Assembly: GCF_012489685.1 (NCBI RefSeq)
Contig: NC_080044.1
Location: forward strand, 18,766,369-18,830,368
Length of the DNA: 64,000 nt
Source of the DNA: Lotus japonicus
Taxonomy: Eukaryota; Streptophyta; Magnoliopsida; Fabales; Fabaceae
Direction of reading: 5' to 3'
Shown here: piece by piece, positions 11,803 through 23,861 of the stretch
Layout: every line of letters starts with the position of its first letter
Position numbering within the stretch: the first letter of the stretch is position 1
Program-made: the position numbers and the translations under genes
The notes under the pieces: model-generated
What the model was told of the DNA's origin: nothing
Database searches by the model: none
The model's input: only the letters and a program-made list of their open reading frames with translations

Positions 11803-14800
11803 TGTAAGGCCCGAGTTTTTAAGCTTATGCTAAGTGAATAAACTTCTTATTCACGATTAGGGTTGATGTAATGTGAAGGGAAACCTGAACGAAAGTTTAT
11901 TAAATGAAATATATTTATGAAGGAGAAAGTTCAGGAAAAGTTCAAGGATTGCATTATGATCGATAAAAGTTATAGCACGATCGTTACACGCTTAAACCTA
12001 GGTCAGAAACCCTAGTATATAGCTAATTTTCACTTTTAGGCACGCTGGCAGTTAATTCCAAAAATCTTTAGAGAAATGTTAGAACTTCTCTTTTTCCATA
12101 TATCACCATCATTTCGAGGCGAAACTCTAGGATCTACGAACGTCCGATTCCAATCATCGGAAGTTTGCCGAAACCGAATCCCTGGTATTTCAAAACCCTA
12201 GAATTTCTCGACAATGAAGACTTTATCTATTCAGAGCTTCAAATGAATATTCTACACGCGTACACCCATTTCTCTTGATGATTTCAATCTTTCTTCCGAA
12301 GGAAGTTTTCTATTCCGACATTCGATGCAAAAAGCAACTTATCGGGTAAAATAGTTTTATACCGACTATGCATTAGTTGCCAAAAATACAAGGAGACCTC
12401 TTTATAGTTTTGGAATTCTTTTGCCAAAACATATCTATTAATTCACGGAGAATGACGCCGGAAAAATCAGATTCGCGAAACTTTCATTTTCCCGCGAATT
12501 TCCAACCTTTATATATAGCAAAGAAAGGAAGAAAAACTCAAATTTTCCTCCATTTTCTCTCCTCAAACCCGCGGCCAAGAACAAGGAAGAAGGAAGAAGA
12601 ATTTTGTTCATCGCTTGCTTGATCGTTGATCCGTTAGTTGCTACTTCAAGGCTTCGAGGTATAGTCGCTAATCCTTACCTCTGATCGCTTTTTCCATAGC
12701 TTTTCTGTAGAGTTTTCTGAGTGGATAGTTTATGGGTTTTTGCAAAACTATCCTGAATCTTTCATTTCTGATTCTAAACCTCTTCCTTATGCGCCCAAGA
12801 TCACTTCTGCCGGGTTAGATTTTCCGTTATGTCGCCGGAATTCCGCCGGAATCAATTTGAACCTAAAATACCCATTTTTGGAGTTTTTGGTGTAAAGCTT
12901 CAACCTTTAGGCTGAAAACTATCGCCTTAGCTTAGTGCTAGTAGGATTAGTTGTCATAAACGTCGTTGGTGACGTCCCTGCAAAATTTTATTTTTGGGAT
13001 TTCAATTTTGAAAATCCTAAGTTAAAAATCATGACCAAAATACCCCTGCGACAGTTTTTGATCCGATAATTTTTCCGAGTTCAGAATACCCTTAGTTACG
13101 GCTTATGAAAGCATAGGAACCAAGTTTGATCGAAGAAAAATCGAGTCTCCTAATTACCTAAAGTGGCCGAACCTATTAAAGGGAGAGGAGGAAATTTCCT
13201 TTTCCGAAAACTTGTCTTTTCGCGCTAGATTATCGTACCTTAGAGTATAGATTACTTCGAGTAACCTTAGTAAGTATCGATAGCTTAGTTTCCGATAGAT
13301 TCTGATAGTATTCTGTGATTTTATTGTAAAGGTGCTTTTGAGGATTTCCCCGAGGACCAACACTTTGAGAGCGAGGAAGCACTAGTTGATCATTCTGGAG
13401 AACTTTCAGGTGAGGGCTTCTCACTGAATCTCTAGTTAATGCTTAGGGTCGATGTTTCGACATTGTTTACTGTTTATGCACTGGAATTGTGTGTGATTGG
13501 AAAATGTTTTCTGAGGCTTCGGCTGACAATGTAGATGATTCATCTACTGAATGTTTTTGAGATTGTCTTACATGCTATGTGCTATGTGGGTAATCTAGGA
13601 TGTGTGGTGCATGCTTTATATGCTAAGTGCTAAGTGTTTATGATGCGATTTATTGATATATGACATGTTGTTGATTGTGATGATTTAAATATGCTCTGTA
13701 CTGGAATCTGAGATTCTGAATGGTGAGAATAGCGGGCAGGTCATGCCGATTTTATTTTGAGAGTTTTGAGAAAGTTTGATAGGACGAACGAGGTTCGGGC
13801 CTTAATTTTGTTTAGTGGATCGAGACATCCTCTGGAAGCGACTTGGGATTGGGAGATCCTGAAAATGTATAAGACTTGCGATAAGACAAAACAGAATCTA
13901 TTTTATAAAGAAAATTCATAAGACCTTAAATAACCTCAAAACCTTTAAGTAATGATAACAACCTCGAAGGAAGGCATTGGAAGTCAAATCATAGTTTTGG
14001 AAAAACGAGGAGTGTCGTCGGATCCAAGTGTAGCGTTTGTTGTTGTGCTGTTGGAGCAGCGTTTGTTTGTTGTGCTGTTGGAGCAGCGTTTGTTGTTGTG
14101 CTGTTGGAGCAGCGTTTGTTGTGGTGCTGTTGGAGCAGCTATGTGTCGTTATGAAGTGTGTCTTTTGGTCGCAGAATCGACTTTACCTTAGGGTAAGCTT
14201 TTAGAGACTTTAACTTCCCTAGAACACGTGGCGACGTGTCGAGTGAGGACGGAGACGTCGTTTGACTAATCATTTTGCATACATGCAACATTAATGAGGT
14301 ATTAACACAGGACGTACTCTGGACCTCGTCGGTTTCCAAAATGGTCATAAGACCCGGAATGCCGTGAAAGAGCGTTTGTAGACGTCTCTTGTAGCAGACC
14401 GAAATGGCAGACCTACGGGTTTACTGCTGATCTGACTACCCCTGTTGGAGTAAGAGGCACGCGGGCCGAAATGGCTCCACCGTGGCTGGTGTTAGGGCTG
14501 ATCCGTTTGATGTCCATCCCTTTCCGGAATGCATGTGGTTGACTGGGTTAACCTGCATACATATCATGCAACATGCATACTAATTTAGTTGTTGAGTGTG
14601 ATTGGTAATTGTTAAACCTATTTGGAACATGCTATCTGCTATTATTGTGTTTATGTTATTGTGGAACATGCAACCCTAGGAATGACATCTTTAGCTATAA
14701 GCCTAAGTGGCTATCTATTATTTGTACCTATTGGGTTTATTATCTACATAGTTCTTTAGAGTTGACCCTCGCGTCTTCTGTGTGTGTTTTGGCGGACAAC

Positions 14801-15781
14801 GCCTTTTGTCAGATGAGTATTGCGGACTGGTTCACCATGGTCCACCCTTCGGGGGGGATTAGGTATGAGATGATCGATCAGGACGACCCCGGGTCGTGGG
14901 TGGTTGACCCCGCGAGCCATCGAGCGACGTATTCGGGGCGCATCATGGAGGACCACGTGGACAGTGGAGGACTCTTGAGGTCAGGAGTGTTGAGGCGATG
15001 CTCTATCAGCTTCAACTTGCCACCGGGCGTTCACTGCGGACCAGGATTCGGAGGAGCACCGCCGCCACCGTCATCTTCAGAGGAGGAGGATCCCTCAGAG
15101 GAGATTCCAGTGGGAGTGCCTTCGGCAGGGTCTAGTGCACCCTCTGTTGCGATCATTGATGATCATGGTTCGGGCCCTAAGCCCGTGAGTCCAGCATCGG
15201 AGCGTACTGCGGTTGCGAGGGGAGGACGGATAGGGTTGGTAGACTTGGTCGTTCTGGATTCTGATTCAGACGACGATCATGCTAGCACATAGTTTTGAGT
15301 GTTGGTATGAGCTCCTCGAGTTAGGATTAGTGTAGGAGTAGAGTTTTAGCTCTGACAGTCTTGCTTCATTTGTTACTTAGGGGACAGGGTAGATCCGCCT
15401 ATAGCTTTTTGTGTGGTTTCCTTACGGGAATCACAGAGAGTTGGTTGGACTTAGGAGGTCTTATTTTCAGGCCATTGGGTCAGCTGATTCTCAGTTTTGA
15501 GGGATGGTGTTGCGGGCACTTCACCCTTTTCATTTGGTTTGTATATATTGCCTACGGGTGTTGCACTTTTCTTTCCGTCACTGGAGGTTACTCGTGACGA
15601 GGTTGTTACTTACAGCGGGGGCTGTTTATATATTGTATATTAGTTCTATTGCTTTTCGCTTTTGGGTTTTATTTAATTCAGTCTTGTCTTAGTTATTATC
15701 GAAAAAAAAATATTTCACGTTTTTCCGCATTAAGTTTACTTTTGGTTACTAAAGTGACGCCACCGAAATCGGGGTGTTACA
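11803..15781 (+). repeat. 3' LTR of the chromovirus (3979 bp)
   Basis: This is the second LTR, 28 bp longer than the 5' LTR because of one extra tandem unit and a 1-bp indel. It holds the unbroken version of the LTR ORF (14609-15292). Confidence 0.95.
14609..15292 (+). CDS. Uncharacterised ORF inside the LTR (227 aa)
   Basis: The ORF lies in the 3' LTR. Its 5'-LTR counterpart is broken into 5962-6339 and 6340-6645 by one TGA. From the first ATG the first 60 or so residues are hydrophobic and cysteine-rich. A second in-frame ATG at 14813 (residue 69, MSIADWF) starts a more protein-like part. The C-terminal third is rich in Ser, Pro and Glu and ends in an acidic run (VVLDSDSDDDHAST). I recognise no domain and cannot assign a function. 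It could be a leader ORF on the element's long 5' transcript or a chance frame. The only coding hint seen is its length in a region with many stops in other frames. The element's transcript may or may not include it. Confidence 0.35.
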   Translation: MLNLFGTCYLLLLCLCYCGTCNPRNDIFSYKPKWLSIICTYWVYYLHSSLELTLASSVCVLADNAFCQMSIADWFTMVHPSGGIRYEMIDQDDPGSWVVDPASHRATYSGRIMEDHVDSGGLLRSGVLRRCSISFNLPPGVHCGPGFGGAPPPPSSSEEEDPSEEIPVGVPSAGSSAPSVAIIDDHGSGPKPVSPASERTAVARGGRIGLVDLVVLDSDSDDDHAST

Positions 15782-15786
15782 ATTAT

Positions 15787-16775
15787 GCTTTTCATCTTGT
15801 TTGTTGTTTTCTCATAGTCTTAGCCCCTTTTTTTTAAAAAATAAATAGTTAATTATAATCCTTTTTAGTAGAAACCTTTTCACACCCAAATCATCACATT
15901 GTTGTTCCATATATGCATCGTCCCTATCCTCAGTGTCATAGTTCCCTTTCCGGCATGGAAGTATAATGTATAATAAACCAATTGAACCACTAACATTAGG
16001 TAAATTTACGAAGCTAAATGAAACAAACAATTTCAAAAGCTTTCATATATACATTGTTTACTTTATGATGCGGTGCTGATGCAAATCTTTATTAAAGAAT
16101 GAAGAGTACATGCAAGACCTAAAGAAAAAGGATATGACATGACGACGATGACGATAAAATAAAGTTCAAAATAGATGGAAGAAATCTTATCCACATCACT
16201 ACTTTACACGCCATGTAAGCGAATCAGTGAAGTGGACCAAGGTGTCGATACTGTCGTACGTGAAATTCAACACTAGCAAAAAGCAATGAGAGTCTTCTTA
16301 TATTAAATTCTCTGATAAGTTTTAAAGAGGTTATCATCATTATCATATTATTCTACTGTTACTTTTAATTTTCTTGAGCAACAATGTTAAATGTAAACCA
16401 CCACTGCACACTGAGATAAATTTATTATGCATGTTGTCTTTCGTCACAATATTCCACATAATTAGATGAGTTTATCCGATGTACGTGGGCCGCATTATGT
16501 AATAAGAGTTCAATTAAAACAGTTAGACGTACGTGATGAGTATAATTTCATACATGGTCTTTAATTTATCCACTAAATTGGGAATTAAACTCGTATTTTT
16601 AGGATATCATACATAAATTTAAACCAATGGTAAAAGAATGTTATATAAAGTTAGCTTTGAAAGTATAATTTTTTTAGTTATAGTAATGTATATATAATAT
16701 AGGTTAAGTTACTCCCGTCTCAGTCGTAATCCACGCATTTACCAACTTAACCACGTCAGTTTTGGCATTTTGCAC
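15787..16775. other. AT-rich intergenic DNA, nothing recognised
   Basis: This is the flank of the chromovirus insertion. No coding, RNA or repeat structure was recognised. Confidence 0.4.
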
Positions 16776-16783
16776 ACAATTGA

Positions 16784-17769
16784 CTAAGGTAGTCAGATCG
16801 GGATCTGGATCGTAAGATCCTACGATCTGCAAGGACAAATTCGATCTGAATCGTGACCAGGATCGTAAATCTAGTGGATCGTATTAGGATCGAGATCTTT
16901 GAGGTAAGATCTTCGGATCTAGATCCGATCCTTCTTTTAATGGATCAGATTTTAATTGAGTTTTTTTTTAAAATGTTTTTTCTGGTTTGGCCCACTAATT
17001 TACCCACTAGTCAATACTCATTTACCCACTCATTCCAAACCCTAGTTCTATTTTGAATTAGAAACATTGAAACGGTGAAACTGAAACAATGTTGTTTATG
17101 TTCCCATTGTTGTTTGGTGGTGTAATTGTAACTTGTGCCTTTGCTTGGTGTTGGCATCTCTTAATTTTCTCATGTGCCTCGTCTAGTGTTGTGTTGTGGT
17201 TTGTTCTGTGATTCAAGGGCATGATTTTCTTGCTGCATAAGGTCTTTATCTGTTCGTTATGTCCCATTTAATGAGGTTAACATGTATTTTGGTTGGTTTG
17301 TTTTATGTTCGTTGCTGCATTAGTACTACTAATTGCTTTTGGGGCTATAGTTTTGTGTCTGCAGCGGGTTTATGATCTCTTGTGTAAAGGGATTGGGGCT
17401 TCTGTTTTCTGTTTTTGGGTTTTGCTTTTAAGTAATGACTATGTATTAGTTGGAACTTTTAAAATAATGTGTTCTTAATTTCTTATGGTGAATCAAGAGT
17501 AATGTTTTGGATATGTCTTATACTATTAATTAACTTATGGATATATAATTATGTTTTTACTCATATTTTAAGAAACATAAGAACTTGTGTTTCTTATGGT
17601 TAATCATGAATAATTTTTGTTCTATATGTGACTTTTTGTATATGTGTATTTTATTAAATACATATTAGCGTTTCTTGTAGGATCTTACGATCCAGATCCC
17701 GATCCTGCGATCTTCGATTTTTTGTCCCCCCTCTCGATCCTACGTAGGATCCCGATCCTGAGTACCTTG
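16784..17769. mobile_element. Non-autonomous hAT-like transposon with GATC-rich ends
   Basis: The ends are inverted: left CTAAGGTAGTCAG, right complement CAAGGTACTCAG. Both continue into inverted blocks of densely packed GATC words (16796-16940 and 17677-17765). The flanks share CAATTGA (16777-16783 and 17770-17776), or 7 of 8 bp if one more base is counted, consistent with the 8-bp duplication of hAT elements. The interior has no transposase-like ORF. Confidence 0.7.
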
Positions 17770-17999
17770 CAATTGAAAACTTTTTTGGGACAAATTACTG
17801 GAGAGATTTGGTGTTAGAAAAATAAAGCATAAATATTTCGCACAATACATTTAGTGGACTCAGGGTTCTCTGTTTTTACTAAAATATTGTAATTAAAATG
17901 TAAATTGTAGATTGAATGGCATCATTTTTCGATAAGTAGATCAGATGTTTTTAAGACCAAATGCCATCACTCTATAATAGAAAATCAATTGTTAGTTAT

Positions 18000-19354
18000 G
18001 AGACCATCTCCACTAAGGGTTGTTTAACCCAATTGGAGCACTTAAGCAACGTTGCTTATTTTGGAACACCATAGAGCAACATAACATGATAGTTTTTGTT
18101 GCTTAAACTTTAGCAACATTTCTTAAATTAGGATTGTCCAACGGGTGGGTTTGGACGGATTCGGGTCCAAATCTGGGTTTAAGTCGAGTGAGAAACAACA
18201 CCACACTGCAAGGACCGCCACCATCCGCTTAAATTTTTGGTTTTGTCATTTTTCAATTTTTGCGGTTTATGGGTGTATCAGATCGTTCAAATGGTAACCG
18301 ATTGGAGAAATAAAAAAGAAAAGCAATGAGCATAAAAAGGAGAAGCCACATAATTTTAATGAAATTTTTCATCTTGCAAAACATCATAACATAAACAATA
18401 GAACATAGTCATGGTTGAAAGTTTACAGAGTAACAAGAGAATCATCAAGAAATGATAAGTGGAACAATGGAAAATAAAAGAACAAAATCAACAGAAAAAA
18501 AATAAAATCAAGAGAAACCTCAACAGAAACAAGAGAAACAAAGTTGTTTATAGCCACAATTGCCTAATTGGAACCACAATTGCCTAATCATGAGGAAGGG
18601 TTCATCGCCGTTTACAAATCTTCTCGCAAGCTTCAGAGTTATATTTGCATGTGGAAAAGAGCCAACCGGGATGAGTCAAATTAAGCGCCTGAGAGGGAAC
18701 CGACCTTCTAGAGTGACGTGTGAGGCATCGTGATGTCCACCGTTCAAAGTTGTATCTTCGTGATTGGGAGAAGAGAAGTTAGAAGACAATGGGTGATTTG
18801 GGTCTTGGATCTTGGTGGAGGGTAGAGAAAATAAAAAAGAAGAGAAATAGGTTTTTTGTTTGGGATGTATACATTATAAGCCTGGACTATTTTATTTTAT
18901 TTTTTTAGTAGAGTCACTTCGGTTGGTTCAGAGTCCAGACCGAACTCGACCGATCCAAACCATGTGAAATCCAATTCGTTCAATCGTGCTACCCGTAAAT
19001 TGACCCGGTTCGACCGTTTTCACCAAAATAGCCTTTGGTTGGGCTGGTTTCGGTCAGATTGAGCTCATCTGGACAGTCTTAGCTTAAATAAGCAACAATT
19101 ACTTATTCTCTTTCTTCTTATTTTTTTTTCTATAATATTATATTTTCTCTTTCATTCATGATCTTAAATAGTGTCATGACCTTGAAATAATATAAATGTA
19201 TGTGATATATATAGTGGGACCCAACCAAAAGTAAAACAAGAAACCGTGGTAGGAGCAAAATCTTATAAGTTGCTTAAATTTTATGTGGCATCTTAGACCC
19301 ACCAGAATAGTGTTTAAACAACCAAACTAACAACTCATGGTCGGAGATGCTTTG
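18000..19354. mobile_element. MITE-like element (interrupted by a nested hAT)
   Basis: The left end GAGACCATCTCC... and right end ...GGAGATGCTTTG are imperfect inverted repeats. Both are followed inward by similar GTTGTTTAA-type and TTGCTTAAA-type motifs. The central 953 bp (18129-19081) is a younger insertion, leaving about 400 bp of MITE. Exact ends and TSD are unclear. The superfamily is not assigned. Confidence 0.5.
18129..19081. mobile_element. Nested non-autonomous hAT-like element
   Basis: The termini TAGGATTGTCCA and TGGACAGTCTTA are inverted repeats (10 of 12 positions). The 8-bp flanks are TCTTAAAT (18121-18128) and GCTTAAAT (19082-19089), matching at 7 of 8. No transposase ORF is present. 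Subterminal regions carry repeated GGGTTTGGAC / CCGGTTCGACC-like words. Confidence 0.7.
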
Positions 19355-21264
19355 AAAGCTATTTTTTCCTTGTCTGGAGGATATATGCATTGAAATATGG
19401 TTATAACCACATAAAACCACCCGAGGAATTGTCCCTTGGGTTATCAATAATTGAAAGAGAAATGTTTTTTTTTTATACTGTTTTTGGCTAAACTTTTATG
19501 ATTCAACTGTAGTAAAGGAGATGCGAGTTTATCGTCCTTATGTTTATGAGAACACTAGTTTCACCAGTTAAATATTGATCTAAGTAAACAAAAATATAAT
19601 TGAATGAATTTATTTTTGTGATTTTCTATATAAAGAAAACTGTAAAAGAAGGCAAGTAAAGAAAGTTGACGGGATAACAAAGAAGAAAGTGTAACCAGAA
19701 ATGCATTCACATAATCCTATTGTTTTTAACTCAAAGTAAATACTTATTTCATTTATGTTCTTGAATTGAAGACTCACGGGAAGGGTAGCCCCCAAAATCC
19801 TAAGAAGTTACACATGCGGATGAGTAAAAGTTTGTCATTGGTTCAAATGAGTAAAAGTCCTTTACAATAACCACCCCAACACCTATTTGTAGAGATCTGG
19901 TGGGCTTTACACGATATCCTAATGGACTTGTTGGGCCTCTCTATTCTAGGCCCAACTCTCGCTTCAAGTGAGCAATCTAGGCAAAATAAAGACCCGCTCT
20001 GCCAGGCTATCCTCTGGCGAGCGCTGCGTACTTGGACCCACGTCCCCAAAAGGAATATTATAGCTCAATTCTCTGTCAAAGACATTCCCAATGACCAATC
20101 TATCCTAAGACAATGTATCACAGGCTTACAAATTCACGTTGTCACCCCAAAAATTCGTGTCAGGACTCAGAACCCACATGCCACATGAAAATCTACTATT
20201 GTTCCTTCCCAATATATTTTCAACTTAAGACAACTTGTTCATTTAGTGACTTTTCTCTTGGACCGGACCCAAACCAACCTCTCGATCTAATATTAGTTCA
20301 TTGAAATCTAACATGGATCAATTTAAATTTGAAGTTCAGAAAGTAAAATTTTAACACATATTGTTGCGACCTAAGACATAAGCATCCTACTTTAATTGAA
20401 CTAAGTATGAACCAACTCATATTAATCTTTCGATTTATCCATAAATTAGTGAAGATCTTTGATTATTAATTTATTGGTTAGAAGCATGAAGCGCAAAAAG
20501 AAACACCATACATGAAAGATTTTTCTTTTCATCAATGAATGAGTTTACAACAAATCAAAGAATTAAGTTACAATAATTTGAATACAAAAATAGAAAATAA
20601 CACATACGAGGAAAAATAGAGGAATAACTAAAACTCAAGAGCATAAGAGATGACCAAAGCTATGGAAGCGTTTCATAACCTCCAGGAGGTTGTCATAGTC
20701 CTCCCACGGCTTCCGCCAACGTCTTGAAGATCCAATCCATCCAACCTTAGCCCATGGATCCTCCTTGAGTGAGCTTAGCTCTCACACTTTGTCTTGGGAG
20801 AAAAAGGGTGAAAGGGTCCCCCAAAAGTATAATTTCTTGGAATAAATAGAAGATTTTTCAAAGCTTGTTGGGCTTAATTATAAGCCTAATCACATCTACC
20901 TTAAGCAAAAACATTACTTCAAACCAAGATAACATGTTTGGCTTAAGCACAACCAGATCTGGCTTATGCTAGATTTCCACCATCAGACTCTTGCTTCTTT
21001 GCTTCTTTTTGGCTTAAGCCATACTTTCTTAAAAATTTACTTTTTTTTCTATGCCAAGCTCTGTCTTAATCTAAATTCTTCAAATTTGAACTTCTTTTTT
21101 CTCCGGTGAATCTCCAATGTTGAAATTCAAGAGTTCGCCCTTAGGATGTGGATGATGAACCTCGACCTTTTCATTTGAATCCACTCTTGGATCAAATTCT
21201 GTTATAACTACACTTCCACAACCACTCATAATATTTTTTGGAGTCGATTTGATCTTCTTTATCA
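19355..21264. other. Intergenic DNA, no gene recognised
   Basis: Small ORFs around 19922-20304 lack recognisable motifs. At about 20640-20870 there is a GC-richer patch that could be an old LTR, but neither terminus was identified. Confidence 0.35.
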
Positions 21265-21269
21265 TTCTC

Positions 21270-21622
21270 TGTTAGAAGTCCTACATTGGCTAGAGGTAGA
21301 GCATAAATAGCTTTTATAAAGGTGGTTCAAACCTCAACTCTTGAGCTAGCTTTTGTGGTTGAGTATAGGTCTCACAATTTATAATATGGTATCAGAGTCT
21401 ATCCAAGATCCATTTGTTGTTTGTTGTGGAGACCTCCTATTTGGGTCACTCGTTGTTGTTGATTCTACGTTTCCAGTTTTGTTCAGTCCTGGACGTGAGG
21501 GAGTGTGTTAGAAGTCTCACATTAGCTAGAGATAAATCATAGATAACCTTTATAAAAGTAGTGCAAACTTTAACTCTTGAGCTAACTTTTATGGTTGAGT
21601 GTAGACCTCCCAATTACTAATA
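21270..21622 (+). mobile_element. TRIM retrotransposon (353 bp)
   Basis: Two direct repeats of 117 bp (21270-21386 and 21506-21622, both starting TGTTAGAAGTC) flank a 119-bp interior. The interior begins with the primer site TGGTATCAGAGTC at 21387. The 5-bp flanks TTCTC / CTCTC match at 4 of 5. It has no coding capacity. This is a terminal-repeat retrotransposon in miniature, which needs proteins from another element to move. Confidence 0.85.
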
Positions 21623-22236
21623 CTCTCTCCTTCCTTTATATTTTTTAGGTCGAATTGCAATGACTCCTCGCCATTTCCTGGTTCCCTTTTATGAAAATCA
21701 GTTTCGGATGTCGCAAACAAATAATTAGTTTCATTAGGGAATTTTGAATGGACATCACTAATATTCTGAGACCATTTAGAGATGGACTTCCAAGAATTAT
21801 GTTTTATGTTGATGAGGTATCTTAAAAAAAACACATACATGTACGGATGGTTTTGTTAACCTACCATGTCCCCTGGGTCATTTTGGACATCACATACCCC
21901 ATCAGAGTTATCTAAATCACATGAAAAACCGATTAAATTGGTCAATATTAAAACCAAATCATGATTCCAAAGCTGCGAAACAATTGTAACATTATGTTGG
22001 TAGAACTCCTTGGATCTACCAAAATTCTTTGTATAAGTTAGCTATCATAGCTGAGATCACTATAGGTGATTTTTAATCCACTCCATCATTTTCACTCTCT
22101 TCTTCTCATAAAGTTATGATGGAATCACTCATTGGATTTGCATAATAATTCAGTTGATATATAGATCTGATCATTGTCTTTGGTGCATGGTGAATTGTTG
22201 AACAAACTGAAAGGAAAATTCATACCACTCTTTGCG

Positions 22237-22464
22237 TTATTGAAGAGAAAGATATTTGAACCAAAGTAAAGCATCTCCTTCCAACGTTAGCGGAAAAGCT
22301 TCGCAGGATGTCAAGCCTGAAAAGAATCTATATCTATTTGCTCTTGCAAACTTAACGGAAGATCCAAAGTAGGAACCTCCCCATAAAAAAGAAGCATGCA
22401 TGATTGTCTTCAGGTCACAAAGAGAGCAAAGGACAAACTCTTGCTGGAGATTTTCTTGATTCAT
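22237..22464 (-). pseudogene. Possible gypsy Gag fragment
   Basis: The - strand frame shows LTLEGDALLWFK preceded by RANRYRFF, reminiscent of the Gag core of Ty3/gypsy elements. Nothing downstream continues the reading frame into a polyprotein, and no LTR is seen nearby. It would be a small relic. The match is by motif impression only. Confidence 0.3.
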
Positions 22465-23046
22465 ATGGGTAATATCGTGACCTCATTTTTGTTTTCTTGA
22501 ATTTGAACTAGTTGATTCTCTCAATCTTCAGTGGTGGTATACAATTATAGGTGGATCTTCCCGCACATTGGTGTGGTGTCGACACGAAGGGGAGGTACCT
22601 GTAAAGACATTCTGATGCTCAAGTCAGTACAAGAGTGTAGAAAAAGAAGTTCAAAGTCATAGAAGAACAATGAATTACAAAAATACATAATGCTTATACT
22701 TAATGGACGAGATCAAGCTTGTATCTTAGGCATGGTGAGAGTTGTAATTGAGGCGTTAAACCTTAAAACAAGTGTTTGTGTTTGACTTTCGTGATGATGA
22801 CTACATTAAGCAGTCTCACAATTGTTTAATAAATGTGGTAGCTTTGTTCCGCTCAGCTATCTGTTGGATAAGATGAATCTCTATTGATAATTTTAACTTT
22901 ACCAACCCAATGTTCACTTAGTTGTGAGTCTTTTAAGCCATGTATAACGATAACGACAGTGAACTTTGTAATCATTCGGGTCGGGTGAACAATTACTTTT
23001 GAATGTGTGGATCTTAAATACTCCACGACATATTTAGTTCATATTT

Positions 23047-23861
23047 GGCTTAATTGCACTTTTCGTCCCTGATCTTTAACCCTTGTGCAATTTTGATCCC
23101 CTTTGTTTAAAATGAGCGATTTTGGTACACCAAAGATAAAAACGTAACAATTTAGTCCTTCCGTTAGTTCTCCGTTAAAATTGACTTACGTGGCGTTTAT
23201 TAGTGACGTGTCACTGTTGAGGCGAGTAAGGGTCGCGACCTTCCAGGCGACAGTGGTGTGCGACCTGACAGAGAGCTTTTGCTTTTGTCGGTTGAGGCGA
23301 GTAAGGGTCGCGAACATGGAAAGCGAAACATGGCAATTGTGGTTCGATTTGGGAATGAAGTGGAGAATAGAGAATGGAAGGTTGAAGAAGATGATATTTG
23401 GGTTTTTCTGGGTGTGATTGGAAGAAGAAGAAGATGATGGAGGAGAAGGAGGCTGGACTTTGGTGAAGATTAATTAATTTAATCACTTTTTTTAGGAAAA
23501 TTCAATCAACTTAATTAAACTACAATTTTTTTACGGTAATTAGACTATAATTAAACAAAGAGGAAAATTGCAATTTAGTGGCGAACAGGTGATATTTTAT
23601 GTTTTATTTTGTTTTTCTCATTTTATTTTGTTTTTATTGTTTTAATTTTATGATGTGGCTTTCTTGGTGGTGAAAATAGCAATTCCACACCATTTAGGAC
23701 GTCCACATAAGCTAACACCGTTAGCAATTTAACGACATACTAACGGAATGACCCAATTGTCACGTTTTAATTTTTTTGTGTACCAAAATCGCTCATTTTA
23801 AATAAAAGGGATTAAAATTGCATAAGGGTTAAAGATCAGGGACGAAAAGTGCAATTAAGCC
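23047..23861. mobile_element. Non-autonomous MULE (815 bp)
   Basis: Long terminal inverted repeats (about 120-140 bp) start GGCTTAATTGCAC and end GTGCAATTAAGCC. The flanks TTCATATTT (23038-23046) and TTTATATTT (23862-23870) match at 8 of 9, fitting the 9-bp duplication of Mutator-like elements. The centre (23190-23700) has only shadow ORFs and no transposase. Confidence 0.85.

Larger units (their letters stand above)
3183..15781 (+). mobile_element. Ty3/gypsy chromovirus LTR retrotransposon, nearly intact
   Basis: This is a complete element of about 12.6 kb: 5' LTR 3183-7133, initiator-Met primer site 7137-7149, one gag-pol ORF 7347-11765, polypurine tract just before 11803, and 3' LTR 11803-15781. 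Both LTRs start TGTAAGGC and end TGTTACA. The 5-bp flanks are ACTAT (3178-3182) and ATTAT (15782-15786), a target-site duplication with one mismatch. By eye the LTRs differ by about 17 substitutions plus a 27-bp and a 1-bp indel, roughly 0.4%, so the insertion is young. Domain order PR-RT-RNaseH-IN with a chromodomain-like tail identifies a chromovirus. Very long LTRs and two CCHC knuckles suggest the Tekay/Del clade (inference). Confidence 0.95.
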
